This document shows positions 17,141 through 25,324 of a stretch of DNA of 64,000 nt, one piece after another (position 1 is the stretch's first letter; every line of letters begins with the position of its first letter). The stretch spans positions 620,001-684,000 of the forward strand of contig JAEUHY010000015.1 of NCBI GenBank assembly GCA_016795325.1. Direction: 5' to 3'. The position numbers were made by a program, and so were the translations under genes. Origin of the DNA: Planctomycetota bacterium. Its GTDB lineage: Bacteria; Planctomycetota; UBA1135; GCA-002686595. The notes under the pieces were generated by a model. The model worked only from the letters and a program-made list of their open reading frames with translations. It did no database searches and was not told the DNA's origin.

Positions 17141-19372
17141 TCAGCCTCGCCCGAGCGCGCGCTTGGCGGCTTCGAGGATCGTCTTTCCGACGGGTTCATT
17201 GCGCGCGTTGGCGCTCGCGCCCGCCTCGAGCAGGTCGACGGCCAACGCGGGCTTGCGGCCGAACAAATAGTTCGCCGCCAGAAGGATGCGCGCGTCGTCG
17301 TCGCTGGGATGGTCGGCGAGGAAGCGCTCGAGCAGCTGCAGTTGCGCGCCGAACTCCTTGGGATCGGCGTAGAACTCGTGCTTGTCGAGATCCGTGGAGG
17401 CCAGGCTCGGGTCGAGCTCGAGCGCTCGGCGCAAGGCGAACGCTCCATAGTGGTAATCGCCGGTCGCGAGCAAAGCGTCCGCGAGCACGAGGTACATCAC
17501 GCCCTCGTTCGGGCGGAACTCGATGGCCTTGGCGTAGTGGAGCACGGCGTCGCCGTAGCGGCGCTCGCGGAAGGCCACGTCGCCCTGCTCCAAGTACTGG
17601 TTGGCAAGGCGTGACAAGGTGTCGGGACCGCGTTCGAGCGAGCTGAGCGGGTTCTTCGCCGGGGCGGCCCGCCCCGCCTCAGCCGGGGCCGGCTCGCTCG
17701 CGCCGGTGTCGACTGCTTCGCCGACGCGTGCGGCGCCGTCGTACACAGGCTGTCCGTCTTCGTAGACCGTGACCGAACTGCCTTCGTCCACGTACACGAC
17801 GACCGTGTCGGTGTCGGCGGGCTGGCTGTTGTTCACGAGCACGCTGCCCCAGAACACCGGCGCGTAGCCCCAGTAGTTCGTGTGCCAGCGCGGCCAGCAC
17901 TGACCGCCCCAGCCCCAGCCCCAGCCGCCGCCCCACCACAGGCTTTGGTTCCAGGCGAACGGGTGGCACCACCAGGAGTTGGGGTAGGCGCCCCAGCCCC
18001 AGCCGTTGCTCCAGTAGGACACGTTGTTCCAACCGAAGCCGCCGCCGCCCCACCACCAACCGGCGCCCGGCCAGCAGTTGTTCCACCAGGCGTTCCAGTT
18101 GGCGCCATAGGGCGAGCACCACGAGAACCCAAGGCTGAGGCCCAGTCCGACGCCGTAGCCGTGGCAGGCGGCGACAGCGCCGCCTTGTTTGGTCAAGTCG
18201 TCGAACGCCTGCGGCGACGCAGCGCGACGCCGGAACTCGCGCGTCTGCGCTTCCGCGAAGTTCTCCTTGCGGGTTTCGTAGCGGCGTTGTTGCTCGGCGT
18301 TCCACTCCCCGCGCCGCGCGGCGACCTTCTCGGTCTGGGCGGCGCGGTACTCGTCGCGCGCCTGGCGGATCTGCTGCGCTTCGCGCTGTGCGTTCGCACG
18401 CGCATCGAGCTTCGAAGCTTGCTCGGCTCGGTGCGCGTCCCGACGCTCGCGCACGGCCGCGCCGTCGTCCGAGTCACGGGGAGCTTCCGGACGCAGCGCC
18501 TCGCCTTCGAGGCTCGGACGGCGGTAGCGTTCGAGCACGCGTTCGCGATCGATCGGGCGGGCGCCCGGAGCGGTGTCCGAGCGAGTCGGCCGTTCCACAG
18601 GCGGCGTCGACGCAATCCGTTCGCGATCCGACGGCGCGGCGCGGTCGACCAGGCCAGGACCGCGGGGCCTCTCGCGGCCGACTTCGGAGTCGCGGGTGGG
18701 AACGCGCGACGAGGGGGAGCGCGCAGGCGGCGCTTCGGAGTCCCGCGTCGAGCCCGGACGCAGGGGTTGGGCCGGCGCGACGCGCGGGAACGGCTGGCGG
18801 CGCGGCAGGGCTTCGAACGTGACGCCCGAGTCGCGGTCCGCGTCGGGAGTCGGAGTCGGCAGGGGCTGGCGGGGCCGGGTCGCGGGCGCCGCCGGCGGGC
18901 GAACGGGACTGGGCGCGGTGCGCGGCTCCGCGCTCGGCGCGCTCGGGCGAAGCGCGCCCGGTTGTGAGCCCGGTTGTGAGCCCGACGGCGGGGTCGCCGG
19001 GGAGCGGGTGGAGCGCGGAGTCGTCGGCGCGGGCCGCGAAGGCGCCGACGGCGCCGGGCGCGAGGGTGCCGACGGCGTCGGACGCGACGGAGCGGGCCGG
19101 GACGGCGCCGACGGCGCAGGCCGCGAAGGGGCGGGGCGTGAGGGCGCGGACGGCGCGGGTCGGGACGGCGCGGGGCGAGAAGGCGCCGAAGGCGCCGGGC
19201 GGGAGGGCGCAGGACGGGAAGGGGCGGGGCTGGGCCGAGACTGCGAGCCACCACCGCGCCCGCCGCCGCCGCGTCCGCCGGAGTCGCCGCGTTGAGCGAG
19301 CAGTTCGGCGGGAGAGACGGCGATCAGCAGGGCGAGCGCTGCAACGATCTTTCTCAGGGCTTGGCGGTCCAT
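17141..19372 (-). CDS. Secreted protein: Pro-rich repeats, Trp/Gly-rich core, C-terminal TPR
   Basis: 743 aa. After a signal peptide (ALALLIAVSPAELLAQ) come a Gly/Arg stretch and ~80 residues of repeated APSRPAP/SAPSRP units (~44-124). A long disordered Pro/Arg/Ser region follows (to ~270), then a charged Q/R/E coiled-coil-like stretch (~300-390, EREAQQIRQARDEY type). Next is an extraordinary Trp/Gly/Asn-rich segment (~400-512; WWWGGGGFGWNN, GWGWGAYPNSWW, WWGGGWGWGWGG). The last ~160 residues form TPR repeats (GDVAFRERRYGDAVLHYAKAIEFRPNEG and two more). No enzyme domain. The TPR part suggests protein binding; the aromatic/Gly part recalls structural, surface or carbohydrate-binding material. 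It is convergent with the galK-like gene. Confidence 0.75.
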   Translation of the reverse strand: MDRQALRKIVAALALLIAVSPAELLAQRGDSGGRGGGGRGGGSQSRPSPAPSRPAPSRPAPSAPSRPAPSRPAPSAPSRPAPSRPAPSAPSRPAPSRPTPSAPSRPAPSAPSRPAPTTPRSTRSPATPPSGSQPGSQPGALRPSAPSAEPRTAPSPVRPPAAPATRPRQPLPTPTPDADRDSGVTFEALPRRQPFPRVAPAQPLRPGSTRDSEAPPARSPSSRVPTRDSEVGRERPRGPGLVDRAAPSDRERIASTPPVERPTRSDTAPGARPIDRERVLERYRRPSLEGEALRPEAPRDSDDGAAVRERRDAHRAEQASKLDARANAQREAQQIRQARDEYRAAQTEKVAARRGEWNAEQQRRYETRKENFAEAQTREFRRRAASPQAFDDLTKQGGAVAACHGYGVGLGLSLGFSWCSPYGANWNAWWNNCWPGAGWWWGGGGFGWNNVSYWSNGWGWGAYPNSWWCHPFAWNQSLWWGGGWGWGWGGQCWPRWHTNYWGYAPVFWGSVLVNNSQPADTDTVVVYVDEGSSVTVYEDGQPVYDGAARVGEAVDTGASEPAPAEAGRAAPAKNPLSSLERGPDTLSRLANQYLEQGDVAFRERRYGDAVLHYAKAIEFRPNEGVMYLVLADALLATGDYHYGAFALRRALELDPSLASTDLDKHEFYADPKEFGAQLQLLERFLADHPSDDDARILLAANYLFGRKPALAVDLLEAGASANARNEPVGKTILEAAKRALGRG

Positions 19373-19529
19373 GTCAGTCCTCTCGGTAGGTCAGCGAGTC
19401 GGGGCTTTCCCATCCGTGGCAAATGCTGATCCATGCTCGTCCCAAGTGCGACCTGTCGCCAGCCCTGAACGGCTTTTGCGCGCCACGATCGCACCTTGAC
19501 GCGCGCGGAGCGGACCGCTGCCGGTTCGC

Positions 19530-20714
19530 TCACTTCGCCGGCGCGAGACAGGCGACCAGCTGCGCCTTCGTCGTGGCTTCCCAGCCATCCGGCAGGCTCA
19601 ACAGCCAACGTCCAACCCGAGCGTCGGCTGGCGTGGCGCGCTGCAACGTGCGCAGCGGCTCCTCCAGGGTCGTCGCCGGCCAAGCTGTGCTCACGAGCAG
19701 GGCCTGGGTCTGCGCCACGCGGCCGATTCCCTCGGGCGCTGGGCCCGTGCCGCGTGCGCGCAACACGAGAGCGAGCGGCGTTCCGTCTGCCGCGACCTCG
19801 ATCCAGGCGCCCGCGAGGGGCTGCCAGCCGGCCGGCAGGGTCGTTGTCCAAGCCGCACTCTCGCGTGTCCAAGCGACGCCCGCGGCCTTCCAATCACTGG
19901 GGCGCGGAAGTTCGATCCGTCGCTCCCAGGCCTCCGGAGCGTCGAAGTGGCTGACGGCCGACGCGGCCCCTGGCGCCGCACTGGAGCGGCGATCCGTGGG
20001 GAGGAAGTACAGGTCGAGCACCGCCAAGCTGGTGGATACGGCTTCGACCTGCTCGGTCCAGACGGCCTCGGCGCCGCTCCACAGTTCGAGGCGTTCGGGC
20101 CACCAACGCGCGCCGCGTTGGCGCCACTCCTGCACGCGGATTTGCTCCGCCGTGCCGTCGAGCCACATGCGTCGCGGGCGCCCGTCGTCGCCGAGTTCCG
20201 CCATGAGCGTGCGCCCGCAGTCGGCGGGCGCGGAGCGCTGCGCCGCGCCGGAGGCCGTCCAGGCGTAGCCATCCGGCCACAGAAACGCAGCCCGACGCAG
20301 CTCCAGCATTTCGCAGCGTGCGCGGCGCTCGGACTCACGTGGTCCTCCCGCGGCTAGGTGCAGCGAGCGATCACGCCCTTGCTCGAGCACGAAGTAGTCC
20401 GCGCCGTAGCGGTACTCGATGTGCCGGCCGAGTTCGGCTTCGCCGCGCACACGCAGTTGCCAACGCGCGCGATCGGGGAAGACGTACGTGCACGCAAGCT
20501 CGTGTTCGGTTTTCTGGTCGGCCGCGTAGTGCAGGCGCGAAACCGCCTCGAAACCCGCGAGCCCGGCGACCGGAGCACGCGGCGCCAACGCGCGCGGTGC
20601 GGCGGCGTCCGTCGTGGCGCTCGGCGCCTGCGCCGGTTCGCGCGCCGCGGTCGCGACCAACACGACCGCCAGTACAGCGGCGTGGGCGACGGCGCTCGAC
20701 AACCGAACGCTCAA
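19530..20714 (-). CDS. Secreted protein of unknown function, coupled to the aminotransferase
   Basis: 394 aa from a TTG start that overlaps the aminotransferase stop as TTGA, with a run of G (GGGGG) at ribosome-site distance. The signal peptide is AVAHAAVLAVVLVATAAREPAQA. The mature N-terminal half has a strand pattern (SRLHYAADQKTEHELACTYVFPDRARWQLR ... YRYGADYFVLEQGRDRSLHL, broken here at natural turns) reminiscent of LolA-like lipoprotein carriers, a fold guess only. No motif gives a catalytic role. In-frame codons upstream of the TTG lie inside the aminotransferase gene and are basic nonsense, which supports the chosen start. Confidence 0.65.
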   Translation of the reverse strand: MSVRLSSAVAHAAVLAVVLVATAAREPAQAPSATTDAAAPRALAPRAPVAGLAGFEAVSRLHYAADQKTEHELACTYVFPDRARWQLRVRGEAELGRHIEYRYGADYFVLEQGRDRSLHLAAGGPRESERRARCEMLELRRAAFLWPDGYAWTASGAAQRSAPADCGRTLMAELGDDGRPRRMWLDGTAEQIRVQEWRQRGARWWPERLELWSGAEAVWTEQVEAVSTSLAVLDLYFLPTDRRSSAAPGAASAVSHFDAPEAWERRIELPRPSDWKAAGVAWTRESAAWTTTLPAGWQPLAGAWIEVAADGTPLALVLRARGTGPAPEGIGRVAQTQALLVSTAWPATTLEEPLRTLQRATPADARVGRWLLSLPDGWEATTKAQLVACLAPAK

Positions 20715-21886
20715 CCGCGCGCCCCCAGCCGTGCCTCGAGCACCGCCGCGGCGCGCTCCAGCGTCGACAGTCGCTTCGCGAAGCAAAAACGCACCAGGCG
20801 CCGACCGTCGGCTGGGTCGAGGAAGAAGCTCGACCCGGGCACCGTGGCGACGCCGCCGGCGCGCACGAGCTCGAGTGCGAACTGCACGTCGTCGAGCGGA
20901 CTGAGCTCCGAGAAGTCCGTCATCGCGTAGTACGCGCCGCCCGGCTGGAACACGCGCAATCCGACGCGCGCGAGTGCGCTGCACAGCAGGTCGCGCCGCT
21001 GCGCGTAGTCGGCGGACAATCGCTGGAAGTACTCAGGGCCGAACGCGAGCGCGCTCGCTGCAGCCGCTTGGAGCGGCGCGGGCGCACCGACGGTGAGGAA
21101 GTCGTGCACCTTGCGAATCGCGCTCGTGAGCGCGGCGGGCGCGACGCACCAGCCGATGCGCCACCCGGTCGCGCTCCAGGTCTTCGACAGGCCGCTGATC
21201 GTGATCGTGCGCTCCGCCATGCCGGGCAACGTGGCCAGCGAAAGGTGCTCGCGCCCGTCGTACAGCATGTACTCGTAGATCTCGTCCGTGATGGCGAGGG
21301 CGTCGAACTCGCGGCACAACGCCGCGATCGACTCGAGTTCGTCGCGCCTGAAGACCTTGCCGGTCGGATTGTGCGGCGTGTTGACGATGATCGCGCGCGT
21401 GCGCGGGCCGAAGGCCGCGCGCAGTTCCGCGGGATCGAAGGACCAATCCGGCGCGCGCAACTTCACCATGCGCGGCGTGGCGCCGCTGAGGATGCAATCG
21501 GGGCCGTAGTTCTCGTAGAACGGCTCGAAGATGACCACTTCGTCGCCTGGGTCGGCGACGGCGAGCAACGCCGCGATCATCGCTTCGGTCGCGCCGCAGC
21601 ACACGGTCACGTCGCTGTCGGGGTCGGTTTCGATCCCGTTGTAATCGGCCGTGCGCCGCGCGATCGCTTGACGCAGCGCCGGCGCGCCCCACGTCACGGC
21701 GTACTGGTTGATGTCGGCGCGGATCGCGGCGCAGGCCGCTTCCTTCATCTCGTGCGGCGCTTCGAAGTCTGGGAATCCCTGCGCGAGGTTGACGCCGCCC
21801 TCGCGCGCGCAGACGCGCGACATCTCGCGGATCACCGACTCCTTGAAGCGTTGCGCCTTGATCGAGACACGTGCCGGGCCGCTCAT
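20711..21886 (-). CDS. PLP-dependent class I/II aminotransferase
   Basis: 391 aa, full length for fold-type I. Markers: NLAQGFPDFEAP and NQYAVTWGAPALRQAIA near the N-terminus, NTPHNPTGKVF (~169-179), ITDEIYEYM with the PLP-contacting Asp and Tyr (~199-207), the PLP lysine K235 in SGLSKTWSATGWRIGW, and the carboxylate-binding Arg in RLVRFCFAK. The NLAQGFPDF opening and NQY motif are typical of the kynurenine/methionine/glutamine-phenylpyruvate aminotransferase branch. Amino donor not decided. It is the first gene of a two-gene unit with the secreted protein at 19530-20714. Confidence 0.9.
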   Translation of the reverse strand: MSGPARVSIKAQRFKESVIREMSRVCAREGGVNLAQGFPDFEAPHEMKEAACAAIRADINQYAVTWGAPALRQAIARRTADYNGIETDPDSDVTVCCGATEAMIAALLAVADPGDEVVIFEPFYENYGPDCILSGATPRMVKLRAPDWSFDPAELRAAFGPRTRAIIVNTPHNPTGKVFRRDELESIAALCREFDALAITDEIYEYMLYDGREHLSLATLPGMAERTITISGLSKTWSATGWRIGWCVAPAALTSAIRKVHDFLTVGAPAPLQAAAASALAFGPEYFQRLSADYAQRRDLLCSALARVGLRVFQPGGAYYAMTDFSELSPLDDVQFALELVRAGGVATVPGSSFFLDPADGRRLVRFCFAKRLSTLERAAAVLEARLGARG

Positions 21887-21918
21887 GCGTGACCCAAGTC
21901 TACGCCGCGTGCCGCCCT

Positions 21919-21936
21919 CTGGCGCGCGCGCGCCAG
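21919..21936. terminator. Perfect 18-bp palindrome between two minus-strand genes
   Basis: CTGGCGCGCGCGCGCCAG is an exact inverted repeat. It lies 42 nt past the HEAT-lipoprotein stop and 33 nt ahead of the aminotransferase start, so as RNA it would form a 7-8-bp hairpin in the linker between them. No T-tract follows. It may attenuate or terminate transcription of the upstream gene. Confidence 0.3.
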
Positions 21937-21942
21937 GGCCGG

Positions 21943-21987
21943 TCGCTTGAGGGCAGCTCGCTTCAGGGCAGTTCGCGTCAGGGCAGC
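21943..21987. repeat. Three tandem 15-bp repeats spanning a stop codon
   Basis: Units at 21943-21957, 21958-21972 and 21973-21987 read TCGCTTGAGGGCAGC, TCGCTTCAGGGCAGT and TCGCGTCAGGGCAGC on the plus strand. The rightmost unit contains the stop and last codons of the HEAT-repeat lipoprotein gene, so the gene's end has been duplicated twice downstream. Confidence 0.7.
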
Positions 21988-22940
21988 TTCTGCGCCCACT
22001 CGAGCCACAGGCCCGGATCGTCGCCGTAGTTGACGTCCGAGATCCGCACGAGCGCCGACTTCGCGCGTCGCTTCAGCTTCGCGTCGCTCTTGGTGTAGAG
22101 CTCCACCAGACCGCGACCGACGCGCCCCTTTTCCTCGGGGTGCTTGCGGGAGACTCCCACCAGGGCCTCCGCCGCCGCGTCGCCGACGAGCGAGACCGGA
22201 TCGTAGAGCAGGTCGAGCAGCGCCGGCACGGAGGGCGCATCGGCGAGCAAGCCGAGCGTCAGTGCGCACTGCGAGCGCACGAACGGTTCGGTGTCGTTGA
22301 TCCCGCGCCGCGACGCGCCCGTGACGCTGGCGCCCTCGCCGCCGGCGGCCACGATGCAGCGCACGGCGTACGCGGCCTGTGCGCGCGTCTGCGGATCGAT
22401 GTGGTTTTCGAGCAGCGCGACGATCTCGTCCAGCGGCGTGTCGGCGCGTCCGAGGATCGCAAGCGAGGTCAAGGCGTTGTGCACGACGTCCGGGTGTGGA
22501 TCGTGCAGCGCGGCGAGCAGCGGTCCCTGGGCGCGCGCCGATTGCGAGAAACCGAGCGCGCCCGCGGCGCGGATGCGGTTGATCGGCGGTCCCAGTTCGA
22601 GGGCTTCCACCAGTTCCTCGCAGCGCTTGCTCGACTGCTCGACGATCACCGCTTCGAGCAGGCGCGCCTCACGCTGCTGTGCGGGAGTGTTTGCGGTGAG
22701 CGTGAGCGCGTTCCAGCGCGTGATCGCCGAATCCAGGTCCACGAGCAGCTTGCCGAGCGGCTCGTCCACCGGCGGTTGGATGCGTTGCGCCGCCGCTGCA
22801 TCGGCCTTCTTGTCTGCGGTGGACGCACATCCGGTGAGCGCGGCGCACACCAGCGCGGCGAGCGCTGCGGCTCGGAGCGAAGGCGTCGGTCGGGCGGTGG
22901 TCGATGCGGCGTCGAGTGACGGATGCGGTGCGCGCTGCAC
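21978..22940 (-). CDS. HEAT-repeat lipoprotein
   Basis: 320 aa from the GTG at 22940. A signal with lipobox LTGC (AALAALVCAALTGCAST) is followed by a short linker and then about five HEAT-like helical pairs (IRAAGALGFSQSARAQGPLLAALHD, VVHNALTSLAILGRAD, TRAQAAYAVRCIVAAGG, VRSQCALTLGLLADAPSVPALLDLL, GDAAAEALVGVSRKH). Such proteins are scaffolds on the membrane surface; the partner is unknown. An alternative GTG at 23024 has a better ribosome site (GGAG, 8 nt) but would put ~60 residues before the signal's hydrophobic core, so I prefer the shorter form. Confidence 0.75.
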   Translation of the reverse strand: MQRAPHPSLDAASTTARPTPSLRAAALAALVCAALTGCASTADKKADAAAAQRIQPPVDEPLGKLLVDLDSAITRWNALTLTANTPAQQREARLLEAVIVEQSSKRCEELVEALELGPPINRIRAAGALGFSQSARAQGPLLAALHDPHPDVVHNALTSLAILGRADTPLDEIVALLENHIDPQTRAQAAYAVRCIVAAGGEGASVTGASRRGINDTEPFVRSQCALTLGLLADAPSVPALLDLLYDPVSLVGDAAAEALVGVSRKHPEEKGRVGRGLVELYTKSDAKLKRRAKSALVRISDVNYGDDPGLWLEWAQKLP

Positions 22941-23124
22941 GGGGGCTCGCTGGGCTGGAGTTGGCGGAGCGCGGAGGGACGCTCGGCAGCCGCCGATCTT
23001 CCCAAGGCTCCGCCGCGTTTGCACCAGCCGCGCTCCGCGTAATTCGTGGGCTACGTGCGGGGATGCACGCGGTGCGAATGCGGCGCGCCACTAGACTGAC
23101 GGCGCAACGCCACGCGCGGTCCGC

Positions 23125-24174
23125 ATGAACTTCGACGCACTGGAAACCTGGCAACGTGAGGGCTTCGAGCAGCTCACGGCGTTTCGCGACCCCCGTTCCG
23201 GCGCGCGCGGCGTCTTGGCGCTGCACTCGACGCAACTGGGGCCCGCGTTCGGCGGGATCCGGCGCTGGTCCTATTCCGACCTGAGCGCCGCGGCCCGAGA
23301 CGCGCTTCGCCTCGCTCGGGCCATGACCCACAAGTGCGCGCTCGCTGACCTGCCGGCTGGCGGCGGCAAGATCGTGCTGCTCGACACGCCCGGGGTTCCG
23401 CTCGAAGCGCAGTACGAGCATGTGGGCGACCTCGTGCAGGGTCTCAACGGGCGGTACTTCGCCGGCCCCGACGTCGGTGCGGGCGAGGCCGAGCTCGCCG
23501 CCGTGCGCCGTCGGACGCGCTGGGTCACGGACCCGGGGCCCGACGGTCCCGGCGAACTGTCGGCTGCGACGGCGACGGGGGTCGTGCACGGCATCGAGGC
23601 CGCGCTCGAGTTCCTCGACGGCGCCGCCGATTGGCCGCGGCGAACGATCGTGGTCCAGGGACTTGGCGAGGTGGGCGCGCGCGTAGCCGCGCAATTGCGC
23701 GAACGCGGAGTTCGGGTGCTGGCCGCCGACGTCGACGCGGTCCGCGCGGAGCGCGTCGCGGCCGAGGTCGGGCTCGAACTGATCGATCCGACGGCCCAAC
23801 TCGACACTCCGTGCGACGTCTTCGCTCCGTGCGCACTCGGAGGGATCCTGCACGACGTGACGCTCGTGCGCGCGCGCTGCCGCGTGCTCGCCGGATCGGC
23901 CAACAACGTGTTGGCGGCGCCCGAGCACGGCGATCGACTGCACGCGCGCGGTGTGCTGTTCGTTCCCGACATCGCCATCTCGTCGGGCGCGCTGATCCGC
24001 GGCGCAACGTTCGCTCTCAGCGGCGCCCGCACGCCGCTGGAGGAAATCGGGGCGCGCGTCGCAGCGGTGGTTCGCCACGTGCTGGCGAGCGCGGCGGCTC
24101 GCGGCGAGCCTCCCGCTCGTTTCGCGGAACGCGAAGCCGAGCGGCGAGTCGAACTGGCGGGAGCCGTGCGCTAG
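23125..24174 (+). CDS. Leucine/valine/phenylalanine dehydrogenase (Glu/Leu/Phe/Val family)
   Basis: 349 aa, the length of leucine dehydrogenases. MTHK (K70) and PAGGGK (catalytic K82) match the substrate and catalytic lysines of the family. NGRYFAGPDVG and TATGVVHGIEAA follow, then a Rossmann GLGEVG at 179-184 and LAGSANNVL. It catalyses NAD-dependent reversible oxidative deamination of a branched-chain or aromatic amino acid. Substrate preference cannot be read from the sequence. It is divergent from the HEAT lipoprotein and followed by the DUF3108 gene 38 nt downstream. Confidence 0.9.
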   Translation: MNFDALETWQREGFEQLTAFRDPRSGARGVLALHSTQLGPAFGGIRRWSYSDLSAAARDALRLARAMTHKCALADLPAGGGKIVLLDTPGVPLEAQYEHVGDLVQGLNGRYFAGPDVGAGEAELAAVRRRTRWVTDPGPDGPGELSAATATGVVHGIEAALEFLDGAADWPRRTIVVQGLGEVGARVAAQLRERGVRVLAADVDAVRAERVAAEVGLELIDPTAQLDTPCDVFAPCALGGILHDVTLVRARCRVLAGSANNVLAAPEHGDRLHARGVLFVPDIAISSGALIRGATFALSGARTPLEEIGARVAAVVRHVLASAAARGEPPARFAEREAERRVELAGAVR

Positions 24175-24212
24175 AACCTTTGGGCGGCGCCGGGGCGCGC
24201 ACAGCAACACGC

Positions 24213-25295
24213 ATGATCCTCACGCACGCCGCACGCCTTGCGCTCGCCACGCTCGCGCTGCTCGTCTCCGCGGCGTACGCGAGCTGGCAGTCCGCCCCCG
24301 AGGCGGGCGAGTCCGCTCCGCCGCTCCAGCGCGGCCCGTTCGTGATGAACCGCGGCCCCGACCGGCTGGCCGTGCGCTTCCCGCGGGACGAGGAGCTGCA
24401 GTACAGCGTGTCGATCGCGCTCGGCGTGCTGGGCACGCCGACGGTGGGCAAGGTGACGATGTCGTCCAAGGTCGAGCCCTTCACGCCGACCGACGCGCCG
24501 CTGCTCGAGGGCGCACAGCCCACGCTCGAGCAGGTGCTCGTGTCCGCCGTCGCCGAGGGCAGCTACGCCGTCTACTCCGTCAAGGAGGTCATCGCGACGC
24601 GCGTGCTTCCGCAACTGTTCCCGCGCCTGGAGCACACCACGACGCAAACCGGCAGCGAGAATCGCCGCCGCGAATTGCTGATCGGCCGGCGCGACGACGC
24701 CCCGATTTCGACCTACCGCTCCGACGGACACTGCAAGGGCTGCAAGGAACGCAAGCACTTCGTCGAATCGACTTGGCCGTGGAAGGACGCAGCGCACTGC
24801 GACGGCTGCAAACGCGGCGAGCACCGCGACTGGCGCGATCCACGCACCAAGGAGATTCCCGAAGGCGTGCTCGACATGGTTTCGGCGGTCATGCTCGCGC
24901 GCACCATGGTCGAGCAAGGCCGCAGCGAAGTTCAGTTCACGCTGCTCGACCGCGAGAAGCTGTGGGAGGTCGAACTCAAGCGTGGGCGGCGCGGGCGGCG
25001 CAAGGTCAGCGCCGGCGAGTACGACGTGGTCGAGGTGCTTCTGGGCGCGCGCGCCGGCGTCGCGGCGGGCGACGACTCCAAGGGGCAGGGCGAGAAGAAG
25101 GAGGAGTTCGTCGGCCTGTTCGGCATGCACGGCTCCATCTCGATCTGGATGCACCCGGAGTCCGGCGTTCCCGTCGCGATCACCGGGCTCGTCCCGGCGG
25201 GGCCGGTCACGCTCGACGTCGTCGTGGAGTTGATCCGCGCTCGAGGAGCGCCCGAGTCGTTCCGCGCAGTCGTGAAGCCGCCGGCCAAGCGCTGA
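24213..25295 (+). CDS. DUF3108-like secreted protein with two CxxC pairs
   Basis: 360 aa with a signal peptide (LALATLALLVSAAYAS). The body has the beta-rich layout of DUF3108 (RFPRDEELQYSVSIALGVLG at the N-terminus; SAVMLARTMVEQG in the middle; YDVVEVLLG and ISIWMHPESGVPVAITGLV at the end). In the middle two CxxC pairs (CKGC ... CDGC, with nearby His) sit 31 residues apart inside a basic loop, which looks like an inserted zinc-ribbon or disulfide knuckle; I do not know it as part of the family. Converges with the YgfZ-like gene. DUF3108 proteins are periplasmic with no settled function. Confidence 0.72.
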   Translation: MILTHAARLALATLALLVSAAYASWQSAPEAGESAPPLQRGPFVMNRGPDRLAVRFPRDEELQYSVSIALGVLGTPTVGKVTMSSKVEPFTPTDAPLLEGAQPTLEQVLVSAVAEGSYAVYSVKEVIATRVLPQLFPRLEHTTTQTGSENRRRELLIGRRDDAPISTYRSDGHCKGCKERKHFVESTWPWKDAAHCDGCKRGEHRDWRDPRTKEIPEGVLDMVSAVMLARTMVEQGRSEVQFTLLDREKLWEVELKRGRRGRRKVSAGEYDVVEVLLGARAGVAAGDDSKGQGEKKEEFVGLFGMHGSISIWMHPESGVPVAITGLVPAGPVTLDVVVELIRARGAPESFRAVVKPPAKR

Positions 25296-25324
25296 ATTGC
25301 AAGCGCTGGATCACGGGCGCCGGA

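Noticed and set aside
18990-19250. Repetitive DNA as a non-coding satellite
   Set aside because: The period keeps the reading frame and encodes regular Pro/Ser/Arg/Ala units within a frame that has a signal peptide and TPRs.
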